Source: Lycium barbarum (taxonomy: Eukaryota > Streptophyta > Magnoliopsida > Solanales > Solanaceae). Taken from it: 64,000 bases of DNA. Position numbers and translations under genes: made by a program. The notes beneath the pieces were generated by a model, which made no database searches, had not been told where the DNA came from, and worked only from the letters and a program-made list of their open reading frames with translations. Numbering within the stretch: the first letter of the stretch is position 1; each line of letters opens with the position of its first letter. This document shows, piece by piece, positions 21,701-33,808 of the stretch. The stretch covers positions 16,004,203-16,068,202 of the forward strand of contig NC_083341.1 of NCBI RefSeq assembly GCF_019175385.1, read 5' to 3'.

Positions 21701-24700
21701 AGCTGGGAATAGCCTATCGGCTACTAACTTGATGACTTCAAGCAAGCAAATAGAAAGTGCAAGTTCAGGACTTAGTACCTCCACTTGCATCGATGTGCCA
21801 TATAGCAACTCTTCATGCTCAATAAGGCGTTGATGGAGGATTACGTAGTGATCCGTATCAAAGTTCACCACTGGTTCCATATGGACTTGCAATTCAGCTA
21901 GTTGAGTCACAACATAGGAAGCCATTACTTGCCCAAAAATTGCAGGTATAGTCCCCAGAACTGGAATGATGCGGACCCTAAATCCAGGCACTATCTGATA
22001 TCCATGTTGCAAATTTTAGAAGATGCTAAACAATTACTTTTTTTCAGATCAACAGATGAATGTTATTTATACAGTTTAAAGTTTTTAGTGAAATGTGTCT
22101 ATTCTCACAAGTTCTTTATAGCAATTTCAAAATTTAGCAGTTCAAAAAGGTGAAATTCTTACTTGATAATCTGAAGGATTTTCTTCTTCTCCGCTGGGCC
22201 CTTTAAAGGGAAGCAGCTTTGCCTTGGGTTTCTCTAGAGAAAATACCACAGGAATGCCACCATCAATACCATGATCTTTTCTCAAACGATGTCTTACCTG
22301 CTCAATTAGTTTTTCAAGTAATCAACTAAAAGCAAACATGAGAAATGGACAATACTAAAAACAATATTTTCCATTTGTTATGCATGGTCCAACTGTGAAT
22401 CCTGAATATTCCTAAGCATATAACACCAGCATTGAACTTATAAGTCTTTCATTTTATGATCGAGTTAGTACAAGATTATATAAGTAGTTAAGATTCTGTT
22501 CACATAACACAGTCAACAGCCCATAGCCCGACAAAAAATTGGAGATTGAGTCTTTTTTTAATGTATCGTCTTTCAAGCGAATGAAATATCAGGGTAGACT
22601 ATTGTTACAGACTTGAAGAATATATTCTAATATATGGAGAAACAGTCTCATTACTGGGGAGATTCATGTCCTCAAACATAGAGTTATTATTAGTGCTTTA
22701 ACAATATCCAGTAAGCCAAGTGATTCCTAAAATGCTCACTTAGCTTCAAGTGTTTGGAAGACGGGACTGTCTCATCCCCAACCAAGAGAGATTAAAGAAG
22801 TCAAAATTATCTATTATATAATCTGGTGGATCAAGAAGCCAATGCTCATTTCAGTTTTTTTTTTTTTTAAATGACTCAGAAATAGAATGTGGAGCTAAAA
22901 ATCTGAAAATTCCGCATGCTGCATGTATAGCGCGATAAAGCTCAACAAAATTACTTACAGCTCGAGATAGAGGGTCATTGGTGGACTCTCTTAAGTCAGC
23001 CACACGAATTCTTGTTGGATCAGCCCTTGCGCCAGCTCCAGTTGCAGATAAAACTTTCAAACCTCTTCGAACACAAGCAGCGAGAAGTGCCACCTACAAA
23101 GTATTACATAGCAAAAATTCCGAACTGAAAAAGACTCAAAAAGGTATTGTATAGAACGATAACTAATTAGAAACAGGTACTGAAATAGCCATGCCCTTGA
23201 TTTACTAATTCCATTGAAAGCTTTTACATACTGTGCATCACACAATTGTTTTCTGAAATACAAGACAAAGAAACTAACAATTTCCATCGTGAACTGCATA
23301 AACTAATATTCATAAGTACCAAGCTCTTCTCTGGATCATTTTTCAAGAATTCATAATGAAGACAGTGTAAAAGAATCTTCTGGTTCAATGGATTCTATCC
23401 AAGTAAGTAAAGAGACTGCTATAATTCCAAAAAAAGTTCCAAATTGTAACTGGCCTCAATTGCGCTATGGAATCACTAAAAGAAAAGTTGCTCCCTAGAA
23501 GAGAGAGAACATTAAGACCAGCCTTATTAGTTGCATTCAATGTTTAAGAAAACAGAGAACATGGAAAGAAAAAATTCGCCATCCCCTTCCACAAGGGGAA
23601 AAACAGGTAATGAAATAAAAAACAAATGAAAAGAAAATCAAGGCTTGGAAAGGAGGCAATAATAAAACTGTAAAATCAGAGTTTATTCAACTCAGCCAGC
23701 AGGTTTTCAAAGTATAGCCAGTAATGGAAAAACTGTAATTTCTACAATCATTTCGCTTTTCAGCCAAGATATGGAAATTTCTATTAAAAAGGAGTAGCAG
23801 CAACTGTGAGTGAAGGAACACATAAACAAACCTACCTTTGTGTCGATATTATCAATACAATCAAGGACAAAATCAGGGTGGCCAGAGAGAATTTCTTCTT
23901 CAGACGATGAATCATATAACATAACTTTTGCATCTATATGGCACTCTGGGAAAATTGATTGGAAGTGCTTCTTAAGGCATAGGGCTTTCGAGGTACCAAC
24001 ATCCTCTCTTGTGGCAACAGCATGTCTATTTAATGAGGAGACTGACACCTTCAACATAATTAGCCGATATCAGATATTCGGAAACATAGAGGAAAAATTT
24101 CTTTTAAAGAACTTATATAACTAGAGCAAATCATGTCCACATACAACAACAGGAATGATCCTTCAACTGAGCCCAAAGGCTTAAAGTTAATTGATTTTAT
24201 GGTCACACACATTGCAGCAAAATCTCCACAGAATAGCCGAATCACATTACTATTAGATAGCACAATCTTCAACTTAGCATTCAAATTTTAGTGCCTAAAA
24301 TTGAAGGTTTAAATGAAAAGAATTGTATTTTTCTACACCCTTCAATATCAGGCCAGTTTGTCCTACTTGCAATTAAGTCAAAGTACAACATAGTGGATCA
24401 TTTTAAATACTTTTTATTGAATGCTGTGTCCTATTCAAAATGCTGAGGCACTTCAAATTTAATAACTAAGTACCGTATGCAATATCCCATGGATTCCAGA
24501 TCTTTGTAATTTCCTTGCATTGCAATATGCAAATTGGATATATTCAAATATCCAAATCATGTCTTAAACCAACATGAAGGTCTATAAGAGATAGAGAAGA
24601 AACTTAAACAGAGCTAAGTCAATAATCTATAGTAATGGAAATCATTAACTATATGCCGCGTCTCTAAATTTCAGGCAAAGGAAAAAGGTGAAATGAAATC

Positions 24701-26477
24701 TGAAATTTCAAGTTTATGACTTTGATCCTACTTTAAAGAATAAGGAATGGTGTAAGGGAACGTTGTAAAATGAAACAGGAGAAGGGACAGTTAAACAAAT
24801 GGAGGAGTTAGAATATTCTGTGACAAAAGAAAATAACTGGCAAGAGTTTACAGCAGAGTAATATAAAAGTGAATCAAATGGCAATTAAATACGATACCTG
24901 ATCGAAATCCACAAGTAGCAGCCTACCAACACCTGACCTCAGAAGCATGGATGCAGCATGACTTCCAACTCCTCCAAGACCAATTACCACAACATATGAT
25001 GCAGTCACTTTATGTTGGGCTTCAAGGCCAAAGAACTGTATATTCCTAAGAGGCCAGAAAAGAGTACAAAAATAAGAGCAGAAATACAAGTGTTGCCATC
25101 AGCAGCAGCCATTAGCGGATGTCTGGAGTTGTAAATGAGCTGACTTGTTTAAAAAGCATGGGCTTAAGTTCAGCTTGGTTATTTATCAGACGAGTTGATC
25201 TCGAGCTCTACTTTGAGATCATATATCAAACAGGTTGAACTTTGGATAAACTTATAAGAACACTTGTGTTCATGAATAATTTGTTCTATATATAGCTCTG
25301 TAAATATAGTTACTGCAAAATGGTAAAACATGACAAGCTCAGTTTCTCTCGGTACATCATGTATGATATAGAGCTATTTTTCCTATCCTTCTGTGACGTT
25401 ACACTTGTCCAATCTCAGAAGAGACTGGAAAACTATCCTCTATTGCTGATACCATCATTTACTCGGCTTGGCCAGAGCTAGTTCTCTTCCTTGTACTCCT
25501 TTCCTCATTAATAAAATCTTCTTTCCTTGATATAATTCAAAGGGGAAAAAAAATCAAGACTTACCTTGTTAGTTGTTCAGAAACCACTTCATCAGCCAAC
25601 GGGTTTGAAGTCGTCATTCCATTACATTTGGATCCAGGAAGCTCTGATGAATGAACATTAAACCAAAGAGAACAGAAATGTCAAAACCAGACAAGTATAA
25701 ACATTAAACCAAAGAGTACAGAAACGTTAAACCACAGAGAACAGAAATGTACCATTTGAATTTAGCGCCTCGCTTATATACCCTTTTCCAACACTTCTGC
25801 AAAAGAAAGTTTAGTCGTCAAACCATACACAAGATATCTAGATTATATTAAAGGACCGTTTGGCCACGGATAAGTTTACACTTTTTTCTGGAATTTTATT
25901 CGGGAAGATTGTTTGGACATAAGTGTTGTTACAATTTCCTGGAATTCGAAAAACTCCAAAACGCTGTTTTCACAATTTTCACTCCAAATAACACAGAAAA
26001 AAATCAAAAAGATCTCCAATTTGTAGATGCAAAGTAAAAGCGTATCCACAACTTCGTTTAAGCAATACACATACACACAAATTTAGTATAAGAATATACT
26101 ATATATGATTTCAAAAACTTCCAACATACATCAGGGGCGGATCTACTGTTACGGTATACGAGAGTATACATTTATGTGTAAAAATCCACTATAATTATAA
26201 CAAATAGTAGATACGAACACATAACTATTAAAAAAAAAAAACATAATGAGTTAATGCTAAGACCATTAAAGGTTGAATCCATAAAGTTTAGTGGGGCATG
26301 TTTGTTCAAGAAACTAAAAACATGATTTGTGAATCCAAAATGTGTATGGATTAGTAATTACTGGTTGTTGTTAATTGGGAGTGGATTGGAAAGAAGTTTG
26401 GAAATAGCAAGTGTAGCAGCAGAACCCAATAGAGCACCAGCTCCAATAAATGCTAAAATCTTTACTTTTTCTTCCAT
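18758..26477 (-). CDS. tcdA: tRNA threonylcarbamoyladenosine dehydratase (TcdA/ThiF family), 11 exons, 466 aa
   Basis: TcdA-type enzymes use ATP to cyclise the t6A base at position 37 of ANN-reading tRNAs. Exons deduced with GT-AG borders and consistent phases: 26477-26362, 25796-25753, 25643-25565, 25045-24898, 24048-23836, 23093-22959, 22297-22163, 21994-21779, 20267-20143, 19217-19160, 18889-18758 (1,401 nt). Residues 6-25 form a hydrophobic segment, suggesting an organellar targeting or membrane anchor. GLGGVGSHA (102-110) is the nucleotide-binding glycine motif; VDFD ends at 128; SSLNRH (133-138) and DCIDNID (192-198) are E1/ThiF-family signatures; GAGARADPTR follows in exon 6. Conservation along exons 4-8 to bacterial TcdA is strong. 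Two transposons lie in introns 8 and 9 without touching splice sites. No exon lesion was seen, so it looks functional. Confidence 0.9.
19407..19654. mobile_element. Stowaway-like MITE in intron 9 of the dehydratase gene
   Basis: Ends are CTCACTCAGTTTCAATTTGT and, inverted, CTCCCTCCGTTTCAATTTGT, flanked by TA on both sides (19405-19406, 19655-19656). The length of 248 bp, the TA duplication and the CTCCCTCCGT terminus fit the Tc1/mariner-derived Stowaway group. Confidence 0.8.
20370..21395. mobile_element. Mutator-like non-autonomous element in intron 8 of the dehydratase gene
   Basis: TIRs of about 180 bp start GGCAAAAGTCATAGACAGCC and end TATCTATGACTTTTGCC. A perfect 9-bp duplication, ATATTTCTA, flanks it (20361-20369, 21396-21404), the mark of Mutator-like insertion. 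The length is 1,026 bp. The interior is C/T-rich with no transposase. A related copy, also with a 9-bp duplication, is at 41724-42803. Just outside the right end a 28-bp stretch containing TATTTTACTGATCAAAAACT is tandemly duplicated (about 21399-21453). Confidence 0.9.
25857..26300. repeat. MITE remnants in intron 1 of the dehydratase gene
   Basis: 25857-26050 holds a palindromic unit beginning CCGTTTGGCCACGGATAAG, related in style to the elements near 45525-46078 and 50405-50640. 26132-26300 begins CAGGGGCGGATCTACTG, like the 5' end of the hAT MITE at 62349-62759, but its right end is decayed and no target duplication could be fixed. Confidence 0.45.
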
Positions 26478-26614
26478 TTTCCTTCCCACACGCCGCCAGT
26501 GGCGTTTAGGTTAAACCAATGAAGGAGTGAAGGATTTTTTGGACATAGAAAGGGAACTGTATTGATGAAGCTTAATTGGGCCTGAAGAAATGGGTTTACT
26601 GTCTTACAATTTAG

Positions 26615-27505
26615 GGTCATTTGCACGATTGGCCTTCAAAGGCACTGGTCTTTAATCTTTGTTCCTCAAATTGGTAGTCGTTAATTTTTGTCCTTCACAA
26701 AAAATTTCTTGATTTCAGATTCGAACCCCCGCTCAATTAAAAATTAAAAAAAAATCGCAAGATAGAGTTTGGATTCTCAAGGCATCAGGCAGAGTGCAAA
26801 ATTCTGCCTTGTGAAATTCCTTCTTTTTTTTTTTTTACTGAGCTGGGGTTCGAAACTAGAAACTCGAGGTATTAGGCGATGGATAAAAATTAAAGACCAC
26901 CAATTTGAGGGCCAAAAATAGTGCCTTTGAAGGGAATCCGCACAAAAAAAATGTACAATTTACAATGGGGTCATTTGCACTTTGGACCCTATTTTGTGCT
27001 GGTCTTTAGTTATTGGCCTTCAAATGGACTGGTCTTTAGTTGTTAGCCTTCGCAATCAACTTATGCCTAGAAGGCCACAAATTACGCATAATATTCACTC
27101 TAGGCATAAGTTGGGTTTTAAAGAGTAAAAATGAAAGACCATCCCATTTGAAGGCCATAAATTAAGGACAAGTTCATTTGAAGGGAGAACCGTGGAATTG
27201 CTTATTTATAATGGGGACAAGTGTACAGATAGTCCATTTTAGGGGGTCACTTGCACTTCTGTTCCTATTTTGTATTGGTCTTTAATTTTTCCCCTCAAAC
27301 CAAATAATATTTTCATGGGTATTAGTTTATATTTTTGAGTTATAATATCCCACAAGTTATATCCCGGGCTCTCAAAGAATTTATGTCACGCTAGGCATAA
27401 GTTCGATAGCTAAAGCCAAAAATTTAAGACCAGCCCATTTGAAGGATAAAATTAAAGAGCAATCCAATTTGAAGAACAAACCGCCGTGCAATTTAAGAAA
27501 GATTT
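26615..27505. repeat. Three adjacent copies of one palindromic MITE family
   Basis: Units at about 26613-26950, 26970-27225 and 27241-27500 each open with GGGTCATTTGCAC or GGGTCACTTGCAC and CTGGTCTTTA and close with the inverted counterpart, reading CCCATTTGAAGG or similar. The second and third have an inner palindrome around CTAGGCATAAGTT. A fourth member is split by the gypsy element at 33004-39597. Exact ends and target duplications could not be fixed. Confidence 0.7.
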
Positions 27506-30500
27506 ATACTTTACTAATTTTACTTTTATTGTTAAATAACTTTTTTTCAAACTTTTTGAATTACTAGTACTCAAATTTAGATTTCAAATTATAGTTAATA
27601 TGGATCATTTAACAAAATAAACCTTAATAATAATTATTAAGAATGGCATAAAATCAATATTAGATTAGTAAAAGGAACGGAGGAATATTATTTTATTACT
27701 ATAATAAACAAAAATTGGGTTATCATACTTTTGTCAACAAATGGAAATATTTTTGTTTTGGTTAGTGTTCATCAACTTCCTTTTTCTCTGTAGAAAAAAA
27801 TGTATTAAGTACTAGTTAGATTTGATAATGTGCGAGAAACAAAAAGAAAAAAAAAAGGATAATGTGCAAGGGCGGAGATGCTATATTTCATATGAGTTTA
27901 TCCAAATTCAATAATTTTAGCTCAAATTTTACACTCCTATATTTTTTAAAAATTTATTAAATAATATAAATAATAAATTTTAAACCCAATAAATCAAAAT
28001 AACTGTAATATAAAAATCCTACTTCAAATTCGTAATATTCAAATCTTAAATTCACTTATTATACAGGCATGTAAGAATACTTATAAAGTAAACTCTGTTC
28101 CAAATTAACGTCATGCTAGCTCAGCTGAAAATTAAATGTTTCTAATAACTCCCAAGTGCTTTTCTGCAAGTTGTCTTACATATAAGATAATCATCAATAA
28201 TCAACAATAATTAGAGCATATGATAAGCCAACCGACGTCAATAATAATTAGAGCATATGATAAGCCAACCGACGTCAAGAGTTCCACTTGTCTATTTCAG
28301 ATTGACGATGTTGTGACTTCAACAGTATTATCTCTTTAAAACAAAACTTGGGGTCAACAATCAAGATTGGTAATTGCAAACAGATAAGCGATTGATTGGC
28401 CAAGAAACTAGTTTGGTATACTATAATAAACAAAAATACATATACAATGGGTTAAGTTTATAGATGGTTATATCCAATCTTTACTTTATTATACTAAAAT
28501 AAATAAAATTACTAAATTATTTTTTATAACAAGAAAACCGGTCAATTTTACCTGACTATCACGAATATCACTAGACTGTATTTTATTAATTAAAAGGTCT
28601 TTCAATTTTACCTAAGTATCACAAAAAATTATTAGGAGAAAACAAAAGAGACATCTTAAATGATATTTAGGCAACAATGAATGACTTTTTGGTGATAAAC
28701 AATTTCTTTGATGACTTGTTGTGGTACTTATACAAAGGTGAATATTTGTTTATTATAAAAAATAGTTTAGTGACTTTCTGTGAAATTTGAACAATTAATG
28801 CAATAAAATAAAAGTTAAATGATCATTCATGAAATTACCATTGATAATTGATATAGGGGACGTTGTCATTTTGTTGTATTTGATTTGCCTCGACGGGAAG
28901 ATCAGTTTATAAAACAACAAGAAAAGTGATAACTAAGTCTTGTTCCAACACAAATTAAAGCTGAGCAAAGACAAATTTTTCTGAGTTCTAAAATCTAAAA
29001 AGTAAAGTAAATAAGAAGAATTAGGTTCTGACGAGATTTACATTAATCAGCTAGTATTCAGAAGATTGTTACTATTGTTATCACTGTTATTAATATTATT
29101 GTTGATTTATAATGTTGATCAAAGCTTTTCTAGAATATAAATCGTGGGCTGATTTCTCAGAGAGTTACTCAACTAATAATTATTATCTCAGAAAATCATA
29201 TTTCTTCTTAATTCCAATTTCCTTTACCAAAGAAAGTGACTTTCTGATTAATAAATATTAATTAAGTGACCATCCGCGATCAACTCTATAAATCGTCCAC
29301 CATAGGTTAGTCCTTGATCAATTATCGCTCTATATGTTAAAATAATCAATTCTTAATTCATTGTACTTTTAAAGTTCAATGTTATCACAATCACATGGAA
29401 TATGTTTTGATATGTCTACGTGTTATTAACCATTAAGCGTGCTAAATATATGTGTTTAACTGTTTATATATCATGCAACTTGGGAAGATGATTCCACAAC
29501 TTGTAAGAAATTTCACAGTTTACATGAAAAAAGGGCAGTGCCTTTTGAGCATTTAAATCTGCATGAGGGTCATGCAAAAGGATATAAAGTGATGGACTAT
29601 TTCACATTACAGGCAGCAACTGTAGAATTGTCTCGACACAAACTTTTTGATAATTGTCTTTCAATTTGGAAGTTTTATTCTTTTGTGAACCGTATTAGTC
29701 AAAATAGGAATTCGGTACGTGGACGAGTACGCACTCGGAGAAATTTAACTCACAGAAATATCTCCGGTCAGAGTTCAAGGCCGTAGCTGGGTAACATATA
29801 TATTTCAGATATGATTTGAGTTGATTGTAAACCTGGTACAACACTGATAATTTGCCTCACCCCAGGATAAAGTAACCGGTAGCTCGTCCGTGACCAGTTG
29901 CAATAAGCTTCGGAGGTAACTGGCCCTAGAAATTCTTGATTCACTTTAGCCGTTACACACCGATGTACGTAACGGCTTTAACGTGCAGATAATGATCATT
30001 ATGAGGGGATGGGTACACGGAATATTATATAAGCACTCAGTTTGTAACAAGCATACAAGCTCTGACTTTTCCGATGATATTATATCTGACAGTTATGCCG
30101 GAGACAATTTATTTAATAAGATCTTCTTTATTCTTTCTGCTTTACAATTTGTTACTATTTACTTATTAGCTTAATTTTCATTACAAGACCGTCCTTAAGC
30201 ATCAAGAAGTTGATATTTCATCATTATAATTTGTGTGTATCCTCAACCTTCAAATGTAAATTCAATTGTTAAATATCATAAGTTACAGATTTAGGTAAAC
30301 ATGAACCTTGCTATTTACAACCACATATAGCAGATATGATAAATTATTCGCATTCGTTATTTATATCAAATCAAATAATTTAATCTTAACCGTTAAAAAT
30401 TAAAATGAAAATAGCATTACTTAACCATATATGTTAAGTGAAAAATGTTTGTATGAAAGTGGGTACTTCACATCACTGGTTTAACGTAAACATCTAATTC

Positions 30501-31401
30501 GCGTAAATTTTTGCCGAAGGATACGTGATGCCCATGAAGGAGAACGAACCGATGAGGGCGCGGATAACAGAGAAGGACTGATAATTCTAGGCTGATAATA
30601 ACTTCTTAAAAAGAGGTACACATGACACCTTAAACGAATTCCACATTAGAAAATGTGAGAGGAAGTAAAGATCAGCTTTACAAGACATTCCAATACTAGT
30701 TCTCCTGATAACCGCTCTTTTAGGTTCGATAATATGATGTTTAGTCCAAATGGCAATCCGTAAAACTTGTCGGGCCAAAACAAATAATACGTGTACGAGC
30801 TAACATCACGATAGGATATTACCTGGTATCGAAACACAAGCTACAAGATTAAATTAAGAAAAGCACTCCGTAAGAAAAGCTAAGCATATAGTAATAATCC
30901 TGCATTAAGTTGAAGATATATGTTTGTTCAACCACACGATAGATTATTTAATACTAAAACTGATGTGGACGAGCAGTGGTTTGCGTTAGATGAAATAAAT
31001 TAAGTTGTTGCCGTAAAGCAATATATCCAACATCATCCGCATGCTTATCTTAGAGTTTAATCTTTCTGAAAGCACACAAAAAAAAGAGTAAGGTTAATAA
31101 AACATTCAAAATTCAAGTAAGTCAATAAAACTATTTTTAATGACGTCTAGTTTTTAAAATATTTTTTAAAATTTTTATTTCATTCTTGCAAAAACCAAAA
31201 AGGAAGTGCATAATTCTTTTGACCTATTTCTGAAACAATTTAATAGGCGTTTGGACAATATTTGATTGAATATTTTAAGAGATAATATTTGAAATTAAAA
31301 TTGAAAAAAAGTATTTTCAAAGTTGAACGATAAACCCATTATGCTGGTCAGAGTCATTTTTGTCCAAGAGGTGTCAATCTCTTTATTGAAAATTTATATT
31401 G

Positions 31402-31438
<37 letters not shown>

Positions 31439-32860
31439 ACCTTTTTTTAATAAAATTTATGATCCGCTACCTGGTACTGGTGATGGGAGTTGCTATTATC
31501 TGAACACTACCAAGCTCCCATGCTCTTATCAATGATTCAAATGATTTTATAGGTAGTAGGTTTGAGAAGGAACAAGTCATATGCAGTAACCTGTTGAATA
31601 AGTCCATATGAGGAAATATAATTTTCCCAATCTAACTAAGCCACTTTATATCTGTCAGGAGTTCATTTGAACCAAAAAGGGAAAATGAAAAAAATCAATA
31701 GCCAGCTGGTGCTCAGCTTACAGTGTAATTCTATCTGTCTTTTCTCTTTTAAAAAACAATCCAAAAAACTTTCATACTAGAGTATTATACTAGAAAGTTA
31801 ATTCAATTTCTTTTATTAATCGCACTATAAGTTCTGTGCATCGGAAATATAAGAAATATTTACTCAATCAAGGTACTTATTAGGTAGTAATTACAAGTAA
31901 ATTTCTTGATAAATAATTGATAATTTGGTAAAAATGATAATCATTCTGCTATCACAAGTTAAAATTAAGTAAGTGTGTGTATACATAACATAAATCCTTG
32001 GAAAGACAGTGAAGGGATCAGAAGAACCAGTTAGGACAATAATTGAAGCAGAATAAAAATAAAAATAAAAAGAGTATGTGAATTTGCATTTGAAGTTGAA
32101 AAAGAGTATTTGAAAATTAAAATTATAGTAGAGCGGGAATTTCAATTGGAGAAAAATAAGTTGATGTGTAGTGAGTGAAAATCATTATCTTGTTTAGAAT
32201 ACTGCCCAAATCAGGTTTTTCAATTTCAAATTCTCTATTTTAAGATAAACTTGGAAAGGTAAACAAAGTTAAAAATTATCTAAAATTAGTGTTTACATCA
32301 AATTAAATCAATATATACCAGGATGGAGTCTTACTATTATTATTACTTATCATGATTAAGTGATCAATATGTATTTTTACATTAATTTTTATTATTCCCT
32401 TTAAATTACTTAATTTAGTATAAATATAGAGTGTAAATAATTATTTATCGCAATAAAATTAGAGCTAAAAATGAAGCCTTAATCAATTAGTAGAGACCTC
32501 CACCTACTAGTGGCTCCAAGAGGCAAGTTTGTGATTTGAGTGATCACATGGAAGCTTAGCCAGAGGACAGTTAATAAACTCCTCAAATTGAATAGATTAA
32601 AACACAGAAAATTGAGTTAGTATGATTTAGATGCAGTGAAGGGACACAATCTGTAATTAGTTTGAAGGGACGCAATCAGTAATTAATTTACTTCAAGGTA
32701 AAGATTTCCTTTTCACCTTTTAGTTTAGCAAAAAAGTTGTTGAGATAGATGTTTCGTAAATGACTTTTTTTATATAATTTTTCTTGCAATATATGTATAT
32801 AGATCTTAATTGACCGCAGTTTATTTGAACAAATTAAAAATTTTATGAGAAAATATAAAA
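27506..32860. other. AT-rich intergenic DNA; no recognisable gene
   Basis: Contents that could be named: a 37-bp direct duplication near 28205-28278 (unit containing GAGCATATGATAAGCCAACC) and a perfect AT microsatellite at 31405-31436. An 82-codon ORF at 29538-29786, with a basic C-terminus (RGRVRTRRNLTHRN), has no recognisable family and no start context. The GC-richer stretch 29700-30010 could be an old element or gene fragment. No tRNA, rRNA or conserved exon was seen. Confidence 0.5.
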
Positions 32861-32867
32861 TTACGGA

Positions 32868-33003
32868 TTGGATCATTTGAGCTTCTGCCTCTATTTTGTG
32901 CTGGTCTTTAATTTTGTCCCTCATAACAAACAACTTCTTTTGTGGGCATAAGTGTATTTTTTTCACATTATAATATCCCACAACTTATGCGGATCACCTT
33001 TTG
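32868..33003. repeat. Left half of a MITE split by a gypsy element
   Basis: This half begins GGATTGGATCATTTGAGCTTC and contains TTTGTGCTGGTCTTTAATTT, matching the family at 26615-27505. Its other half, ending AGACCAGCCCATTTGAAGG, resumes at 39598-39705 after the retroelement. Confidence 0.7.
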
Positions 33004-33402
33004 TGTTATGAATGATATTGATGATGTGGAGGACAGCAGGGCTAACACTAAAGATAAGAGTACTTTTATTCAACCTAGAAGGAGTAACCGTGTGAAAATA
33101 CCATCTAAAAGATTAATTGATTTTGTCGTGCGACCGGGTTAACCGAATGTAGTGGGGAAATGCGTAATATACAACAGTTGGAATATGAGAAAACTGCTAT
33201 AAGTAACTATCTCTAGGAATAGTTTGGATAGACTATTGTTGCATTGTATTTCTGCTTCTCATCTATATTTTCTGAATTTCTCTTCTCATCTCTTCTTGTA
33301 TCTTCTTATTCCTTTGTTGTTTCACTACAATTTCCAGTTGTTTGTAACTCTTTCTATTTAATTAATATAGACAGTCGAGTTGTTGATATTGTTTTTGTTC
33401 TA
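33004..33402 (+). repeat. 5' LTR of the gypsy element
   Basis: 399 bp; ends in TGTTCTA, so the element has TG...TA rather than canonical TG...CA ends as delimited by the two copies. A short reading frame, 33004-33142 (MNDIDDVEDSRA to VVRPG), is the continuation of the pol C-terminus that in the 3' copy runs from internal sequence towards the LTR. Confidence 0.85.
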
Positions 33403-33429
33403 TTGGTGCTTTCATCTAGAGGTCTTTTA

Positions 33430-33808
33430 ATGGAGGACCAACAACTCAAGGCTCTCATGGATGGATCTGTAAGGGAAGCAACGACTTCCTTCTCGAAGGA
33501 ACTAACTGAAATTCATGCAATGTTACTGGAAGTAGTGGGTAAAAACGTTCATGACCCATCAATGGCAGTCGCACGACAGGAGAACACTCCGACGACACCC
33601 ACTCTTTGTTATAGGCCAGCGGTGGTGGAATTTGGACGGTTTCGAGGCGAGAATCCGGATGCTTGGATATTCCAAGCGCAATGCTACTTTGATTTCTATG
33701 GGATTGAAGATTCACAGAAACTAACGATGGCATCGTTCTATCTCGATGGAGAGGCGCTAGAATGGTATCGATGGTTGTTTCGGAACAAACAACTGGTCGG
33801 ATGGGAAC
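33430..33808 (+). pseudogene. gag of the gypsy element, first part
   Basis: The likely start is ATG at 33430 (MEDQQLKALMDGSVREATTS). Capsid-type signature: VVEFGRFRGENPDAWIFQAQ, then CYFDFYGI and LDGEALEWYRWLF. The frame ends at the inserted LTR at 33809 and resumes at 35363 with HFAEKARIRF and SVEGCLEKLRQ. Without the insertion the join would read GW-K-HFAEKAR, the expected gag sequence. Confidence 0.8.

Noticed and set aside
24874..25089. E1 ubiquitin-activating enzyme or MOCS3-like gene
   Set aside because: The GLGGVGSHA and following segments match the ThiF superfamily, but the SSLNRH, DCIDNID and GAGARADPTR set and the overall length fit TcdA, not E1 or MOCS3.
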